A DNA stretch of 64,000 nt from assembly GCA_002189035.1 (NCBI GenBank), contig NEEC01000012.1, positions 992,001-1,056,000 of the forward strand. Reading direction: 5' to 3'. The position numbers and the translations under genes are program-made. Positions 9,731 through 21,423 of the stretch are shown here, piece by piece (the first letter of the stretch is position 1; each line of letters starts with the position of its first letter). Source of the stretch: Utricularia gibba. Lineage: Eukaryota; Streptophyta; Magnoliopsida; Lamiales; Lentibulariaceae. The notes beneath the pieces are model-generated. The model saw nothing but the letters and a program-made list of their open reading frames with translations. It was not told where the DNA came from and searched no databases.

Positions 9731-9948
9731 AGGTGTCAGCTACCTTTTTGCACTAGTGCTATGATCTTGCTTTTCAGACATTCGCCGCCCATTCTACCAT
9801 GATTCAGTTACTCTTCAGATTGAGCCATGCCGCTCTTCTCAGATCCTCTAACAGATATCGATCTGTCAACAGACATTATCTCATCGAAAACCCTGCTTGG
9901 CATCCTTTTTGACAAACTGATTATCCCCAACTGGTTTGTATCCTATCA

Positions 9949-9953
9949 ATCAG
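9949..9953. repeat. Target-site duplication ATCAG, right copy
   Basis: Partner of 610-614; the copia gene resumes exactly here. Confidence 0.85.
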
Positions 9954-12197
9954 CTTGATACTTCTTATGGAAGAAGCTTCTCTATTTGAGGTTTTTTTAA
10001 ACTTCAAGTGGTAGATAGAGGAGATATTTCATTCTCTTTGAAGGATGGCAGTCATAAAATTATCATGGATGTTCTGTACATTTGTGGGTTGAAATGCAAC
10101 ATATTGAGTCTTGGATAATTGCTTGAGAAGGTCTTTGAAATGATTTTAATAGATAATAGGTTGGAAATCATGGTTGAGAAGAAACGGTGAATTGTCAATG
10201 TGCAAATGACATCCAACCATATGTTCTTGTTGAAAATTAATCATGCCTCCCCAATATGACTGAATTTATGCTATGATTCAAAGGCATGCAAATGGCATAT
10301 GAGGAATAGTTATCTAAATTTTGATGATTTTTCTATACTAAGTAGAAGGGACATGGTTAGAGAACAGTCAATTATATCCTATCCCAATCAATTATGTGAA
10401 GTATGTGTTGTAGGAAAGCATGATAGGATTCTGATTCCCAAACATTCCACCTTTCTTGCAACTAAGTGCATGGAACTAATTCATGGAGACGTGTGTGGGC
10501 CTATCAAACCAAGTATACTTGGAGAAAATAATTATTTCCTATTATTTGTTAATGATTACTCTCGGAAGACATTGATTTATCCAATGAAAAAAAAATCTGA
10601 GGTCTTTGGTTTGTTTCAGCAGTTTCATGCCATGGTTGAATGTCAAAGTGGCTTGAAAATCAAGTCTTCAAAGTGATAGAGGTGGTAAATTTATTCCAAA
10701 TGATTTTAATAAATATTGCAAAGAACTTGGTATTCATAGATCTCTTACAACTTCACGAACAGCACAACAAAATGTGGTGGTGAAGCGCAAAAATCATATT
10801 GTTTCGAATATGGCTCACAGGTTACTATACTAAGCAGATGCCTAGTAAATTTTGGTGTTATGCTGTAACTACTGCCGTTTATTTGATGAATAGATCAGTC
10901 ACACAAAGTCTGAATGGTCTAACGCCACAAGAAGCTTGGAGTGGTGTAAAGCCAAGTGTATCTCATATATTTGGATGCATCTGTTATGTTCACATTACTG
11001 ATGCTTTACAAAAAAAAACTTGATGAAAAAGAAGTCTGAAGATGGTCTTTTTTTGCTATGAGCAGAACTCCAAGGGTTATAGAGCCTTTAATCCTGTTAA
11101 AAAAGAAGTGATTTTTATTAGAGATGTCACTTTTGATGAGACATCTAATTGGGGCTGGCAAGCTTCACGATAGGAAATTGATTCCTATATTTACGTTAAT
11201 GACAATGATGAGTAGCAGCCACTACATGCAGGTGATAATAATCTCCAGCATTAAGAATAAATAGTTGTCAATGCCAATGCATCCCAATCCATTCCAAGGA
11301 GGAGAGTTAGAAGTATTCCAAGGTGCTTTGATGACTTTGTCGTGAACTTCCTTGAATCCTTACGTGCAAAAGGAGAAAATTCCAATATTCTGCATGAAGT
11401 GAGCAATTTCTCACACTTTTTCTTTATAGAGATTGATAATTCTAGAATTCAAAGATGCAATCCTAAAATAAGAATGGAGGGATGCAATGGATGAACAAAT
11501 CAGTGCCATTGAGAGGATTAATACCTAGGAATTGGTTGACAAAATTTTGAATAAAACCATCATTGGAGTCAAATGGGTGTATCAAGTTCAAGTCCAAAAT
11601 TGTGGCCAAAGGATACAAATAAAAGGAAGGGATAGATTTTAAAGAGGTCGTTGCTCCAATGGCATATTTGGAGACTGTTCATTTGATTCTGTCCATGGCC
11701 ACTCAACGTGGATGAAAAGTTCATCAAATGGATGTCAAGTCAGCATTTTTGAATAGGGAGTTTGAGGAAGAAATATACATTGAGCAGTCTTTATGATTTG
11801 TGAACAAGTTGCATAGAGATAAGATATAAAGCCCTTATATGGTTTGAAGCAGGCTCCTTATGTTTGGAATATGAGGATTCATTCTTATTTGATAAAATCC
11901 AATTTTCACAAATGTCCTCATCAACATGCCCTGTATTAAAGTGCAGTAAGGAGGTGATATTTTTTCTGAACTATTTATATACGTTGATGATTTGCTCTTA
12001 ATAGGCAGCAATCCTCCAAATTTTGATACTTTCAAGCAAGCCATAAAATCTGAATTTGAGATGTTTGATTTAGATCTGATGAGTTTTTATCTTGGTATCC
12101 AAGTAACACAAAAGGATGAGAGAATTTTTATCTCCCATCAAAGATATGCATAGGGCATTCTAAAACATTTTGGAACTGATTATTGTAAGAAAGATGA
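9949..12197 (+). mobile_element. Ty1/copia element, middle part: protease end, integrase, reverse transcriptase
   Basis: The copia gene resumes with LDTSYGRSF and FSLKDGSHKIIMDVLYICGL, the protease end. The GAG-pre-integrase domain follows (RNSYLNFDDF, then LCEVCVVGKHDRI). The integrase core has HGDVCGPIKPS, with the first Asp, and the reading is open over 10299-10676 and 10799-11023 (LTGYYTKQMPSKFWCYAVTT). The reverse transcriptase starts near 11490 (IIGVKWVYQ; KVHQMDVKSAFLN) and carries the catalytic YVDDLLLIGS at about 11980. There are many frameshifts and stops. It ends at 12197, where the solo LTR inserted. Confidence 0.88.
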
Positions 12198-13697
12198 TGT
12201 TAGTGTATGTGTTCTAGAGACAATCAACTCATTGAAAAATCTTATCTTTTGATATTTACTTTGAATTGTGATCAAATTTATATCATTGATAAAATCCTCT
12301 ACTTGATCTATATGCTATAGAAATTATGATGAGATCATAATGTGAGATTCTTTAAGCACTCATGATCAAGTTAAAACTCCCTACCTAGAGTATTTGTGAA
12401 ATGAGGATATCACAAATTAGGATAAGCTGGCACACATTGAGTTCCTTAAATTGTTTAGGCAATGGTTCTCATAATTGATGTAATGAGATTACTAGAACCT
12501 ATGTGTGGGTGTCGATTAGAGAATCGATTTACTAGATGACTCATCTTCAAGATGCTACTATGGGAAGCTAACCAAGTGTCAGTAGCAAGATCTCGAATAT
12601 GACAGCCGTGCAAGTAAGCTTAGACTTGAAGTCAACAAAGTTATCTTGATCTTAAGCTCACATTTTCGCTCATTACTAATGGGAGCCTAACCATGGCTTT
12701 CCTAGTGTGGATGAGTAGGGATGTGACTCCTTAAGGTTGGAGATAATTGATTGATCAATAAAGGATTCATCACTCATGTTAGCGATGAGATCATATCTCA
12801 AGTAATTGCATCAAACCCTAACAGTAAGTTCTGGGCCCAGGGTAATGACACTCAAATTGTTTGAGTAGGTCATTGAGTGTTAGTGCTTGAATGCAATTAT
12901 AAGTTCAATACATCAGAAAGACACACACCCATGTTTTGGTATCGAATGAGATATAAGAATGATGAAAGCTATTCATTGCATGGTGGCTTGGTCATGGAAA
13001 GGCTCAATCAGTTCACCTGATTATTCTTTAACCCTGGGGATCATGATATGTTGCTAGACATCACTTATGATCAATAATGATGGATTTGATTAATCAAGAG
13101 TTAATTAATAAATCCATTCTTATGGCCTTGATTGAAGAAGCCTATAGGGTCACACACAATAGTGCAGTCACTCATCGATATAAAGTAGGATGACACAATT
13201 ACATAAGATGTAATTGGTAAAGTGGATAAATTAAATAGAGAGCTATTTTGAGATTAATATTGATTAAACTCAAAATAAAAGATCTCACATAGATAAGATT
13301 TGGAACATATACATATCTCTACAAGATACGATCTTTATGGAGATATGATTTGATATGTCACAAAATATTTATCAAAAAGATTTAGATCTTGAGATCTGCT
13401 CCAAGGTCTTCATACTCTTAAAGATTGATCCACAAGGAGGCGTTTTTCTCTACTAGCACCTGAGAAATTCGACCAGCATTCAAGAGCCTTGAAAAGGTTG
13501 TCGACGGAGTGCTCCACGTGTGGATACCATAGAGGCCGTTTGCTATTGGGTTGGTGAACAACGGAGTCATCTAAAAGATATTTTCAACATCTCTTTGTCT
13601 GATGTATACCGTATTCCAAGATCTGCGTTTGGGGTTTCTCAAAATTTTTAAAATTCCGCTGCTTTGGAGACATACGATGTCCACGAGAAACCCAACA
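12198..13697 (+). mobile_element. Solo LTR, family X copy B, inserted in the copia element
   Basis: It begins TGTTAGTG and ends CCCAACA. It is flanked by GATGA (12193-12197) and GTTGA (13698-13702), a 5-bp duplication with one change. The copia reading rejoins across it (CKKDD then VETPM). About 1.5 kb, the longest copy of the family; copies A (6509-7011, inverted) and C (38245-39325, truncated) share its ends or its first 1.1 kb. No coding region seen. It could be a solo LTR or a short non-autonomous LTR element. Confidence 0.82.
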
Positions 13698-14390
13698 GTT
13701 GAAACACCCATGACTGTTGGCACAAAGTTATTTTTTGATGATGCAAGTTTTAAAATTGATCTAACTTTACATAAAAGTATGGTGAGAAGTTAATGTTATC
13801 TTACAAGTACATGACATCCTTTTATGTAGTGGGAGTGGTTAGCAGGTACATGGAGTCTCCAACTCACTTGCATTTTACAGCAAGAAAAAGAATTCTGCGT
13901 TACATCAGTGGAACACTTGATACAAAAATCTGAAAGCTTTGCTTTAGTTGGATACAGCGATAGTGATTGAGGAGGCAATCTAGATGATTCTAATAGCACA
14001 ACCGGGTTTTGCTTGGAGTTCTAAGAAACAACCGGTGGTTGCTCTATCCTCCTTTGAAGCAAAATTTATTTTAGCAAATTCTTGTGTAAGCCATGCCATT
14101 TGGTTAAGAAATCTGCTTGAAAATATTCGATTTGTGCATTTTGCTGCTACAAAGATAAAGATTGACAATAAATTTGCCATTGAACTCGGAAAAAATCCAA
14201 TGCTCCAAACTAGAAGCAAGGACATTAGTACAAGATATCATTTATCAGAGATTGTGTTATAGAAAAGTATGTAGAATTGGAGTATGTCAGAAATGAAGAT
14301 CAGCTTGTAGACATCTTCACAAAGCCATTGTCAAGCAGACTGTTTGTTGTGCTAAGAGGCATGATTGGAGTTTGAAAGACTTTAGCTTGA
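13698..14390 (+). pseudogene. Ty1/copia RNase H
   Basis: The frame starts VETPMTVGTKLFFDD and continues, through frame changes, to GYSDSD, then STTGFCLSWSSKKQPVVALS, ANSCVSHAIWLRNLL and STRYHLSEIVL. The segment ends NEDQLVDIFTKPLSSRLF, the usual C-terminal phrase of copia polyproteins, just before the polypurine tract GAGGGAGGA (14389-14397). Confidence 0.87.
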
Positions 14391-14397
14391 GGGAGGA

Positions 14398-14672
14398 TGT
14401 TAGAGATCAAGTCTTGAAGCCTTTCTCAGGTTCTCTGGTTATGGATATTACATAGCATGGATGGAAGAGCAGTTATGCAACTTGTGAAGGAGAAGTTTAT
14501 AAATCTTCTCTATTAGTTGGTTATGTTTGAATAAACTTAACGTTAGGTGGTTATCTGTTATAAGTGTGTTGGTTTTAATAGAATAAAGTGTGATTCTCAA
14601 GTTGAATGAATAGACATCTTCTCCAATTGGTTCTTCATCTTTCTTGCTAAAACATCAAACCTTCTTGCAACA
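14398..14672 (+). repeat. 3' LTR of the copia element
   Basis: It starts TGTTAGAGATC right after the polypurine tract and ends CTTGCAACA: 275 bp with TG...CA ends. An AATAAA-type signal (AATAAAGTG near 14582) lies inside. The 5' LTR is outside the window, so identity and the target duplication (GAAAG would be the right copy) cannot be checked. Confidence 0.8.
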
Positions 14673-16380
14673 GAAAGAAATATCAATTGCAGAAAAATAA
14701 TCCATATTATCTATCATATGGCTCCTATAGCTACTATCAATACACTATCGTCTCATGATATCACCAATGAAGCAATGAACTTTCTCACTCGTTGAACCTT
14801 CTATATTTGTTTAGTTGGTTTCAATTTAGCATCGGTATCCATTATTTACGTATCTTTAAATGTATGAGTTCATGAAATAGGATGTGTTTGATAAGTGGGT
14901 TGTTTTTATTTAGGTTTATTATTAATATTTATTTGAGATGCACGCCTATAACAAGTGATTTTTTGTGATTTTTCTATAACATTACATAAATAATTTTTGA
15001 TATTTTTATATTGTATATAAAATATCCAGTAATTCCTAATTTTTGCGCAAATTGTGCTGCCCGATGACACCCATCTCCAATCCAACACTCAACTCTCATC
15101 GTAGCTTCAGTATGCATTTTGTTTTGTGAATAATGCGATTGGATTTTATTATTCGCAAGTATCACAAAGGTTGAATTGACATGGTTTTGGATAACATAGA
15201 CACGTAATGACTATTGCAAATTTTTATATTGTTAAGAAAACAAATACAACTTGAAATTTCCAAATCATATACTCACCTCATAGTTACATAGATACATAAT
15301 GACTATTTGAAATCTTTCAATTCCTAACAAGTTCAACTAACAGCATGCTTGTTGTAATCTGACAAAGGATGATCTATCAATGACCGTTGTCCTATATGAT
15401 GGTGTGCCGTCATGCTCAGCACAATGCTTGCCTCTTGGAGATCTTGCAGAAATTTTCTTAGTTCATGCACATGTGACTCAACATTATTATGTTATCAAGA
15501 AATATAAAATAAAACATATTGCATGAGCATTTGAAAAGATATGATAGACATCTTTCTTCTAGAAGCCCATGGAAAAGATGTAGATACACTTACTTTGAGC
15601 TGGAAAAAGGTAATAGGAAGCAAGAGAGAGGAGAGGACTGATAAAAAAAAATAGGGAGGAGCATTGAGCATTTAGATCTACATTTTTCCACCAAATTTCT
15701 GCCCAAAACTATCATTTTCAACAAATCTACGACTGAGAGCAATCTCTAGACATTTTATTTCTATTTTTTGCACTTCCATTTCTGTTGTTGAACTTGCTAT
15801 TGTTACTTTTTGCATTTTCAGGCTTTGAACTTGTTTATGTTTGAGTTCTTCAGCATTTAGTTCTTGAGTTAATATGTTTAGTATTCCTATAACCCTTTGC
15901 CCTTTTTTTAAGTGTGTTAAAACTGGTTTAAGTCTATGAACACTTTTGAGTGACACAAGAGTTAGACTCTAGTGTAAAACTCAGTCAAGACACCTTCACT
16001 TTATATTTTCTATGTATCCTTGTTATTTTATGTCTTAAGCCATGAGAGCAGAACCCCCAAAAAACACCTTGTTTTCAGTAAATGTGATCGATTTCAGGAA
16101 ATGGCAATCGTTTCCTGTAGATTCAACCCTTGCTTAACACATTACATTAATTCTTGTAATTTATGTAGTAAAATAGCTAGGTTTATAAATTTTTTTTTAT
16201 GCGTTAAATGTGCTAAACCACGACATTCAGCAAATAAATTCAAGCGTTCATCAATTATGCATAGCAATTAATAGGCTAGAGACATGCCACGAGACGTAGG
16301 ATGCTTAATCTAAAATTACAGATGTACCTTCCAAAACATTGGCTGTTTGAAGAATTTTTACATTATGTTGCTTGTATTGC
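14673..16380. other. AT-rich stretch without a recognised gene
   Basis: No domain recognised. The longest open stretch (15678-15956, minus, 92 aa, Lys/Glu-rich) has no known motif and no sign of being a gene. Low-complexity A/T runs are common. Confidence 0.4.
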
Positions 16381-16389
16381 TTCCAAAGT

Positions 16390-17420
16390 TAGGGTTGTAG
16401 AAGTTGGAATTTAGAATTTGAGTGTGGCACCATTCCTTTATGTATTTGAATACATAAAGGAGAATTTGAGTCAGTTGCTACATTCACCAACATTAATTCA
16501 ACAAGGTCTTGAATTTCATCATTTGACACTTTTCTTGAGCCATTTCTATTCCAAAGTTTCACATTGATGGAATCAATGCCATTAAAAAACACAAAAAGTA
16601 CAAGATGTTTCATTTGGAAACCAAACCAGCAAAAACCATGGGTGCTTATCATACCACACTTGAAACTCTCCAATAATCATTAAGTTTAAACCAGCCAAAC
16701 AATTCTCCCAAAATAGGAAGTAAGAGATACAAACAATGATTGCTAAAGCTCATGTGGCATATCTCCAGTTCGCTTTCTTCAATCATAGTGATGGGTCGAA
16801 AATTATTAAAGGTGTTATGGACCTAAAGATTTTTCCCATCAAATATTATTTATAAAACTGAATAAACAATGTACATCATATTCATGGAGAAAATAGTTTT
16901 TAGTTGTAAGTCATACTCGTAAGTGGGATAAAATAGGGTGTTTTTGTCAAGAAGTGCGTTTCTACTCTAAACAAATTATAAAACTCTTAGAATGGGTTCT
17001 ACACTAAAAACAAACAACAGATGAGTAGATTAACATTTCTTGAAATTTAAAAGTAACCATTTCACAAAATCAAAACATTAATCATACTTAAAGGAAGTTA
17101 AACATTTTTAGGTTACTATTCCAATTCATGTGCAAAAATAGTAGAGAAAACTATGAAAGAAGCATGATTGGTTAATGAAGACACTCAAACAAAGTTCATG
17201 TTCAAGCAAGAAATGTAAATACTAGCAAGTTCATGAAAGTGCAGAAAATAAAGAGTTTGTGCAATTCTCCAAGTTAGTTTTGTGTGTGAGTCGTCATTTT
17301 CTTGTCGTGCAGACTAGTTCTAAGACTTTGCTATGAAGGTTCCTAGTTTTGCTGTTGTTCTGGGTGATGGGGGTAGTTCGAATATCACTCTAAAACTACT
17401 TCCGTTGTTTCCTTCTTAAC
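16390..17420. repeat. Dispersed repeat, copy 1
   Basis: 16900-17420 aligns in the same orientation with 43990-44470: both hold 'gttactattccaattcatg', similar 'gtttctact...aaactct' parts and the same order of blocks. The minus strand of 16389-16673 is open for 94 aa (starting MESFKCGMISTHGFCWFGF) without a known motif. It may be the decayed end of the PIF/Harbinger or FCP1-carrying sequence seen more clearly at 43830-45240. Confidence 0.5.
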
Positions 17421-18250
17421 AAATAGGTCTCTGTTTCTACAAGGCTTTAGGCATTGAAGGTATGTTCTACTATAAGTTTGGAACTATTCCTCCTTCATCT
17501 TCCTTCCTGAAAACTTTTCAAATGCACCTAAAATCACCTTCTAGCATTGGAAACCTCCCTTCTCAGTCTACCTACCCCAATATTGTTTTCTTTTGCTTGG
17601 TAAGCACTTTTTGTTCCCTATTTTCTGCAAGGTAGTTTTATTTCATCACGCATGCAAACATGTAATTCCCATTTTGCTCATAGACTAATAATTATTATGC
17701 AAAATGGTCAGAATACATGGTCCAACCCAAATGGACTGGGCATTCTTAGGCCTAGATGAACAGTAAGTTCACCCCCAACAAACAAATCAAAGAAAAATAG
17801 GCCCAAAAATAGGTTCATGCACAAAATAAATTCACTAATACTCATTTTGACATTTTTACCTATTCTAACTAGCTTAATGCCTTATACGAACACTAAAAAT
17901 ACCAAAAATATAACTCATTTTAACACAAAATCATACATATTGAATGTATTCCTAGATGGAGACATATCTTAGCAACCAATCAAGAATTTTTGAGACATCG
18001 AGCTCTTGAGATGCTCCTCTGATTGATGTAAACAGCCACACTCATTGGCCATACTTGTAATCTCCGATATTTGGGCTCCAAAAAAATGTAAGTTGGATTT
18101 GGGTAAGGCCGATTTAATCTAAGGCCCATCTAAATAGGAGAAAGTTGCTAGACTAATTGTTTCAGTGTTGGTGACTTCATGTTTAACAAATTGTAATGCA
18201 AGCATCACCACCTCTACATTTCAGTCCTAACGTTTTCATTGCACTAATAT
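17421..18250. other. Noncoding stretch, nothing recognised
   Basis: No ORF, repeat or RNA gene supported. It lies between the dispersed repeat and the 59-bp tandem array. Confidence 0.4.
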
Positions 18251-18486
18251 GAAGGCACAAGCACCATGAATGCTTGATTGTGGTGTTGGCAGATCACGTC
18301 TAAAAAGATGAAGCTGCAAGCACCACAAATGCTTAGTTGCAGTGTTGGTGATTCACATCTAAAAAGATGAGTCAACAAGCACTGCGAATGTTTGATTGTG
18401 GTGTTGATGCATTGCATTCAAAAAAATGAAGCTACTAGAATTGCGAACGCTCAATTGCGGTGCTAACTCTCTGCATCTAAAATAGA
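18251..18486. repeat. Minisatellite, four units of exactly 59 bp
   Basis: Units start at 18251, 18310, 18369 and 18428 with the phrase GAAG/GAGT and run to 'tctaaaaagat' or a close variant. Each contains a 'caagcac...aatgctt...gtggtgttg' block. Unit length is constant although the units differ by substitutions, and a weaker partial unit may precede at about 18197. Confidence 0.85.
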
Positions 18487-18716
18487 GAATTTCACACAGT
18501 TGTCCAAATTTGAATGCTTGCAAGGTGTTTATAATACGACAGGGAAGCAAAAGCACATGTGACTACATTAGACTGAAAATGGCATTGCATAAGTTTAGGT
18601 AAACTCATACCTATGGGTTTTTAGTTGGTTTGTCTAAATTTGTGAAGTAAATTTAAACCTAACAGTACCCTATAGACGAAGCATAGGTAAAACATTAAAC
18701 TTATATATAAAACCAA

Positions 18717-18960
18717 CTAAACCCATGAACAAAACAAGCACTCAGAGCTTGCCTCACATTCAATTGTAACCAACGAAAATCCAACACATGGTTTTAAGGA
18801 AGAGCCCTCATAATTAGCTAGATTGGCTTTAGGTTTCATAAATGACAAAATCTTAGTAGCACAAATCCCGATGAGCTCAAAAAGAAGAGTGAAGTTGCAG
18901 AATATGTGGACAGAAGCTGAATGAAGTTCATCAAATCCCAAGTTAAAGAAAAAAGAGTAT
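18717..18960 (-). mobile_element. Short gypsy-like fragment
   Basis: The minus strand reads MKPKANLANYEGSSLK, close in wording to FKKPKCNLANLRVLPHKPTD read on the minus strand near 59760-59830. It is therefore a small relative of the gypsy-type remnant at 58900-59850. No catalytic motif seen. Confidence 0.4.
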
Positions 18961-20196
18961 TTTCAGAATGATAAGAAAGTGAAAATATCTGCACACATGG
19001 AAGAACACGCCATAGACTTCTAGGAGGGGGATCTGAGGAAGAACTTACAGGATGGAATGAAGAACATGAACCAAGAACCAAATCCTCTTTTGAAGACTTC
19101 TTTCGCTTCTGAAAAACATTACTCCTATCTCAAAATAGTTTTAGCTTTTTCATGTAACTGTTTACGATTATAGTATATTTTGTTTCTTTTCTTGTTATTA
19201 AGTTGTGGAACAAAGATGATTTTTATGTTATGTTATGAAAGTATTTTATTTTCCCTTAGTGTGAGTAGCTAGTCACTTAGGGGTGCCTTGGTACTAAAAA
19301 AGGATAATGTGCAAATCATCATTTTGATTTTATTAATCATAAATCACACAACTTCCTTACCAAATAGGATAGATCCAAAAGGAAGAGGTAATGAGACTTA
19401 TCTTAAACAATTCTAATGAGAGGTAGATCAAAGATTAGAAGAAAATAAGAGTTTAGGTAGACCTAAAGAGTGATATGAAAAACTTCTATGCTGAACTTTT
19501 AGTTATGGAAAAGTAAAAGATATATTTTTTTCAAAACATCATTATTTTCAAATAATAAAAGTATTTTTAAAATCATATGATAAAAAAAACTTTTGAAGAA
19601 GTCATAACGTGTGTGCTTTTTCAAAAATTTGTTGCCCAACATGTGGTACAAAATTGAAGAGTACTTTCTCTTAGGGCTGTTGCTTACGATATGGTGTGAA
19701 TTTTTTCTGTTTTCCCTTTCTTTCCTTATTTTTCTTCTATTTAGGTGGCTGCATTCCATAGGTCACTAATTGGAGTTCTTCAATATCTCAACTAGTTGTT
19801 TGATTGTAATTCTTTCTATTAGCAGGCCTTTCACATCACGATATTGAATGTTATATCTTGTTTTCTAAAGTTTTGATTTTGTTTTTATTTTTCTCTATCT
19901 CATTCAAAAGAATGGGGCGATTTTGTAACTGAGGACTTTTCAATTGAATTCATTGAAGAAATTTACCCTAGTACATTACATAAGATGAACTCAATTAATA
20001 CCTACATTTTCAATGGAATTAATCCATTTTTTTGTTTGTTGTTTCACCTTTGAGCTTGGTTGGTCCACATCTACATCCTCTGTGATCAAGTTAGGCACTG
20101 TAGTGGGTCTGTGAACCATAGGTCACCTTCTATTGATCCTTAGCAATTGTATATGGATCACTTTCACATATATATATTTATGGTGTAGAGATATGC
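18961..20196. other. AT-rich stretch without a recognised gene
   Basis: Noncoding by inspection; nothing recognised up to the left target duplication of the MULE. Confidence 0.35.
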
Positions 20197-20205
20197 CTCA
20201 CCGGG
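20197..20205. repeat. Target-site duplication of the MULE, left copy
   Basis: CTCACCGGG at 20197-20205 matches CTCACCCGG at 28187-28195 in eight of nine positions. Nine bases is the length typical of Mutator-like elements. Confidence 0.6.
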
Positions 20206-21400
20206 GGAGTTTTTACCAAATCCACCCACTACAAAAAAACTCAGTTCAAAACCATTCACTTTGTACATCTCACCTCAATTGCATGTCAAAACCACCCATC
20301 CTACCGATTTTCTTTTTTATTTTTGAATTTCTTTTTGACAACATATTTTGATACTATTATATTTTTTACAAAAAAATAAAAATGTATTACATTCGTTTTG
20401 CAAATATTGTAATAAATATTATTAAAGTATCTTTTTTAGAATTCAAAAATTATATTAAAAAAAATAAAATAAAATTATATTTTTCATAATTATTATATAT
20501 TCAAAAATATATACAATTAAATAATGGAAAAATAAATAATTTAAACAAAACGAAAAATCAAATTATATTATATATTCTTTTACAAATAATAAATCAAATT
20601 AAAAACCATAAATATCGCTTCATTTAACTTTTTCATTTTAATATTTTTTATTTATGTTGATTGGTGTAATTCATTAATTACAATTATCAGAAATAAAAAA
20701 AACATATATAAAAAAAACAACAATTACATATTTATATCGATCACTACAATTCATCAACTATACTTACCAAAAATGAAACTAATAGAAAGAAAATGATAAT
20801 TACATATTTCTTCCAATAGCTATAATTCATCAATTACGGTTATCAGAAATAAAATTAATATAAAAAAAAATAATAATAGCCCATTTCTAACAATCACTAT
20901 AATCATCAATTATAGTTACCACAAATAAAAATAATATAAGAAAAACCACAATCATTTATTTCTGTCAATCACTATAATTCATCAATTACATTGATTAGAA
21001 AACATGGTGATAGTAGTCTATTAAGCAAAAGTGTTCCGAACAAACATAAAAGAGGAAATAAGAATTACTCGAGTAATAGCATGTATCTCTAAATTTTACG
21101 GTCACCGTAATTACCGATTACAGTTACTAGAATTGAAAGTAATATAATGAAATGATAACCAATTTCTACGGATCACCGAAATCATTAATTACAGTTACTA
21201 CAAAAAATGTTTATAATACTTCATTAAGCTAAACGATGATTACCTATTTCTGCTGATCATAGTAATCATCAATTACAGTTACCAGAAAATATGCTTATAG
21301 TATTCTACCAAGCAAAATGACGATTACCTATTTTTGCTGATCACCGTAATCATCAGTTATAGTTACTAGATAACAATAAAGAAAAAGTGCTCCTAATATG
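20206..21400. repeat. Left terminal inverted repeat of the MULE with internal tandem units
   Basis: After the terminal block and an AT-rich stretch, the phrase 'atcatcaattacagttacca' or a variant recurs from about 20660 to 21375. The last units are about 85 bp (each with 'gattacctatttctgctgatca'). The mirror-image array lies at 26985-27410. Confidence 0.75.
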
Positions 21401-21423
21401 CATAATGAAATAGAAAATTAAAA

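Larger units (their letters stand above)
615..9948 (-). mobile_element. Tat-type Ty3/gypsy retrotransposon nested in the copia element
   Basis: The minus strand, read from right to left, gives LTR, primer-binding site, gag, aspartic protease, reverse transcriptase, RNase H plus a second (archaeal-type) RNase H, integrase, a spacer with an antisense ORF, and LTR sequence. The second RNase H with NNVAEYEAL before the integrase is typical of the Tat lineage. The outer ends read TGTTAAGG at the left and CCTATCA at the right and are flanked by ATCAG. All ORFs carry stops or frameshifts, so it is not autonomous. A smaller solo LTR (6509-7011) sits inside. The two LTRs agree only for 241 bp (615-855 with 8856-9096). 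Confidence 0.88.
8856..9948 (-). repeat. 5' LTR side of the Tat element, composite
   Basis: 8856-9096 matches the left LTR. 9097-9948 has no counterpart there, yet 9948 is the true right edge of the insertion: it ends CCTATCA, an inverted match to the TGATAAGG at 8856, and abuts ATCAG. The segment includes two 18S rRNA pieces (9103-9183, 9341-9390), a coding-like stretch between them, an AT-rich part (9395-9465) and a GC-rich island (9495-9730). Either this is the full 1.09-kb LTR and the left one is truncated, or foreign DNA replaced part of it. Confidence 0.6.

Noticed and set aside
15678-15956. 92-aa minus-strand ORF as a possible gene
   Set aside because: No motif, no neighbour context, AT-rich; cannot be told from chance.
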